Origin: Kaistella pullorum
GTDB lineage: Bacteria; Bacteroidota; Bacteroidia; Flavobacteriales; Weeksellaceae
Length of the DNA stretch: 64,000 bases
Direction: 5' to 3'
Assembly (NCBI RefSeq): GCF_014837035.1
Contig: NZ_JACSPS010000003.1
Location: forward strand, 1-64,000
Below, piece after piece: positions 62,581 through 64,000 of this stretch. The notes below the pieces were generated by a model. That model was not told the DNA's origin. It did not search any database and saw only the letters and a list, made by a program, of their open reading frames with translations. Position numbers and translations under genes: made by a program. Position 1 is the first letter of the stretch, and each line of letters starts with the position of its first letter.

Positions 62581-63102
62581 ATGAGTCGTGGATTTGTAAA
62601 AGAAGATGATCAGGAAGAGGTTCCGTTGGTTCCGCCCCGAGCGGATCTGCCGGCCGGTGCCGAAAATCTTGTAACTCCCGCCGGAATACAGGCACTGCAG
62701 GATGAACGTGAAGAATTGCTGCAGGAGCAGGAACAGCTCGATTCTTCGCATGAAAGGGAGTACCGCATTGCCTTCAACTATATAAATGCCAAACTACAAC
62801 TGCTCAACGCGCGCATCGCTTCAGCGAAAATCGTTGATTCTACACGCTTGCCTCAGGACGAGGTGCACTTTGGTGCTACGGTACAATTCAAAAATGTAGA
62901 AACTGACCTGAAGCAGACTTTCCAGCTGGTGGGCGTAGATGAAGCGAACATCGGTAAAGGCAAACTGGCTTTTACAACGCCGTTAGCCAAAACATTGATC
63001 AAAAAGAAGGTAGGTGACAAGGCGAAACTGCAATTAGGAGAAAGAACCAATGTTTTCGAAATTCTGTCTGTCAAATATTTGCAAAATGACTTGAAGAAAT
63101 AA
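62581..63102 (+). CDS. GreA/GreB-like transcription elongation factor family protein
   Basis: A 173-residue protein. The C-terminal half (about residues 95-170, VHFGATVQFKNVETDLKQTFQLVGVDEANIGKG) is the GreA/GreB FKBP-like domain; the N-terminal half has a charged coiled coil (LQDEREELLQEQEQLDSSHERE). The acidic tip residues that GreA uses to rescue stalled polymerase are not obvious, so it may be a Gre-like modulator. It stands alone, upstream of the YceI gene. Confidence 0.82.
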   Translation: MSRGFVKEDDQEEVPLVPPRADLPAGAENLVTPAGIQALQDEREELLQEQEQLDSSHEREYRIAFNYINAKLQLLNARIASAKIVDSTRLPQDEVHFGATVQFKNVETDLKQTFQLVGVDEANIGKGKLAFTTPLAKTLIKKKVGDKAKLQLGERTNVFEILSVKYLQNDLKK

Positions 63103-63186
63103 TAATTATTTAACGTAGATCAATGCGGCGGCATTCGGAGAAGCGTAAATTTGCATTAATATTAACCTCAATAAGTAAAAATTATT

Positions 63187-63759
63187 ATGAAAAAATTATT
63201 CTCATTATTCGCAGCGGTATTGTTTTCTGCGTTGTCATTCGCTCAGATCACACTTACAAGCGATCCGGCACACTCGCGAATCCAGTTTTCTGTAATCCAC
63301 TTAGGAATTAACGACATCACGGGAAATTTTGACAAATCAACGTTAACGATCAATGCTGACGAAAAAAACTTCGTGAATTCTCAAGTAAATTTCACAGTAG
63401 ACGTAAACTCTATCAACACGCATATCGATGCGCGCGACAAACACCTTAAAAATGCAGATTTCTTCGATGCAGAACAGTTCCCAACGATGACGTTCACCAG
63501 TACATCATTAAAGAAAACCAGAAATAACTATTACACACTGAAAGGTAACCTGACAATGCATGGCGTTACAAAACCGGTGACACTTAACCTTGTCTACCGT
63601 GGATCTCACGTTAATGCAAAGAATAAGAAAACTACGCACGGATATCAGGTTCTGGGAACTATCAAAAGATCAGATTTCAACGTAGGCCCGAACTTCCCGG
63701 AAGCAGTGATCAGCGACCTTGTAAGAATAAAAGGCGATTTTGAGATGGCAGCACAATAA
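63187..63759 (+). CDS. YceI family exported protein
   Basis: A 190-residue exported protein. Signal peptide 1-20 (ending LSFAQ), then the lipocalin-like YceI fold: DPAHSRIQFSVIHLGINDITGNF, DKHLKNADFFDAEQFPTMTF and LTMHGVTKPVTLN are the family motifs. YceI proteins bind isoprenoid-like lipids in the periplasm and respond to acid or osmotic stress; the ligand is unknown. A TAnnTTTG box lies at 63146-63153. Confidence 0.93.
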   Translation: MKKLFSLFAAVLFSALSFAQITLTSDPAHSRIQFSVIHLGINDITGNFDKSTLTINADEKNFVNSQVNFTVDVNSINTHIDARDKHLKNADFFDAEQFPTMTFTSTSLKKTRNNYYTLKGNLTMHGVTKPVTLNLVYRGSHVNAKNKKTTHGYQVLGTIKRSDFNVGPNFPEAVISDLVRIKGDFEMAAQ

Positions 63760-63778
63760 GAAATATTGTTTTTGTATG

Positions 63779-63815
63779 AAGCGAAATGCGGGAAACTGCG
63801 TTTCGCTTTTTTTAT
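63779..63815 (+). terminator. Terminator after the YceI gene
   Basis: Stem AAGCGAAATGC with GCGTTTCGCTT (63779-63789, 63798-63808), one wobble pair, followed by a T run. The opposite strand may also end the partial gene at the right edge. Confidence 0.85.
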
Positions 63816-64000
63816 GGAATTGCGTGAAACCGCTTTATCGAAGTGGGCTCGAAAGAATACTTTGCAGTGACCGTTTTGTGCGCGGCAACGTCAAGTTCAT
63901 ACCACGGTGAGATATCGGCATTCTCCGGATTTTTCAGGATATGCACATCCTGCGCGGGCATGAAACTTTCGGCCAGCAGGTACAGCCTTTTTTTCTGCAC
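63812..64000 (-). CDS. C-terminal part of an unrecognised gene cut by the window edge
   Basis: At least 62 codons are open on the minus strand and run past the right edge; the stop codon is at 63812. The visible part reads AESFMPAQDVHILKNPENAD, then SPWYELDVAAHKTVTAKYSF and SIKRFHAIP. I do not recognise the family. It could be the end of an enzyme or an envelope protein. The true start is outside the window. Confidence 0.6.
   Translation of the reverse strand: MQKKRLYLLAESFMPAQDVHILKNPENADISPWYELDVAAHKTVTAKYSFEPTSIKRFHAIP

Overview
The window comes from a Bacteroidota genome, most likely a flavobacterium close to Chryseobacterium or Kaistella (Weeksellaceae). The evidence is three secreted proteins with type IX secretion (T9SS) C-terminal sorting domains, Bacteroidota-type promoters (TTTG plus TAnnTTTG), near absence of Shine-Dalgarno sites, and many lineage-restricted families (DUF4290, DUF4834, DUF6952, DUF6427, and START-like or OstA-like proteins). 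It is ordinary chromosome: no rRNA, tRNA, CRISPR array, prophage or insertion sequence was seen. It starts with a run of 21 C, probably a contig-end artefact, and ends inside a gene. Family names throughout come from recognition of the protein sequence, not from database searches.

Layout. 0-10 kb: a leftward envelope block (GT4 glycosyltransferase, YfhO, small membrane protein, lipoprotein, CopD-like protein), an M3 zinc peptidase, a T9SS-sorted protein and a flippase-like protein co-transcribed with panD. 11-18 kb: HU, pdxH, AlgH/YqgE, a class IV aminotransferase-like protein that seems to lack its PLP lysine, a START-like protein, a class III aminotransferase followed by a structured RNA element, a second HU-type gene preceded by a 22-bp tandem array, and a fur-ostA pair. 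18-31 kb: kup, pdhB, DUF2147, an LTA-synthase-like sulfatase, then a rightward run of pssA, exonuclease, FAH-family protein and universal stress protein, then DUF6427, DUF3109, MgtC and the trigger factor. 31-41 kb: a leftward TonB-receptor metal-uptake cluster, pfkA and gapA, a LuxR-type regulator, and a large secreted GH13 glucan hydrolase. 41-50 kb: DUF4230, a PD-(D/E)XK-like protein, a LuxE-like protein, a nonsense-disrupted GxxExxY gene, lpxH, queD, a secreted ubiquitin-like protein, the glyoxylate shunt (aceB-aceA) and a divergent RamB-type regulator. 50-64 kb: comF, upp, der, a second structured RNA candidate, murA, DUF4290, DCC and haem-binding proteins, a peroxiredoxin-thioredoxin-DUF6952 operon, uvrA, a DsbA-like protein, a GreA/GreB-like factor and a YceI protein.

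How the genes work together. Central carbon genes are spread through the window: pfkA and gapA in glycolysis, pdhB for acetyl-CoA, and aceB-aceA for growth on acetate or fatty acids, with the regulator transcribed away from a shared intergenic region holding a perfect 14-bp palindrome. Envelope genes (lpxH, murA, OstA-like, YfhO, GT4, LTA-synthase-like) and T9SS cargo fit a Gram-negative, polysaccharide-degrading lifestyle.

The most striking item is the gene at 44810-45328. It encodes a signal peptide, a domain matching eukaryotic ubiquitin at 41 of 72 positions without gaps, and a T9SS sorting domain. The predicted signal peptidase cut falls exactly before ubiquitin Met1. The conjugation tail is missing, so this looks like an exported or surface-displayed ubiquitin mimic.
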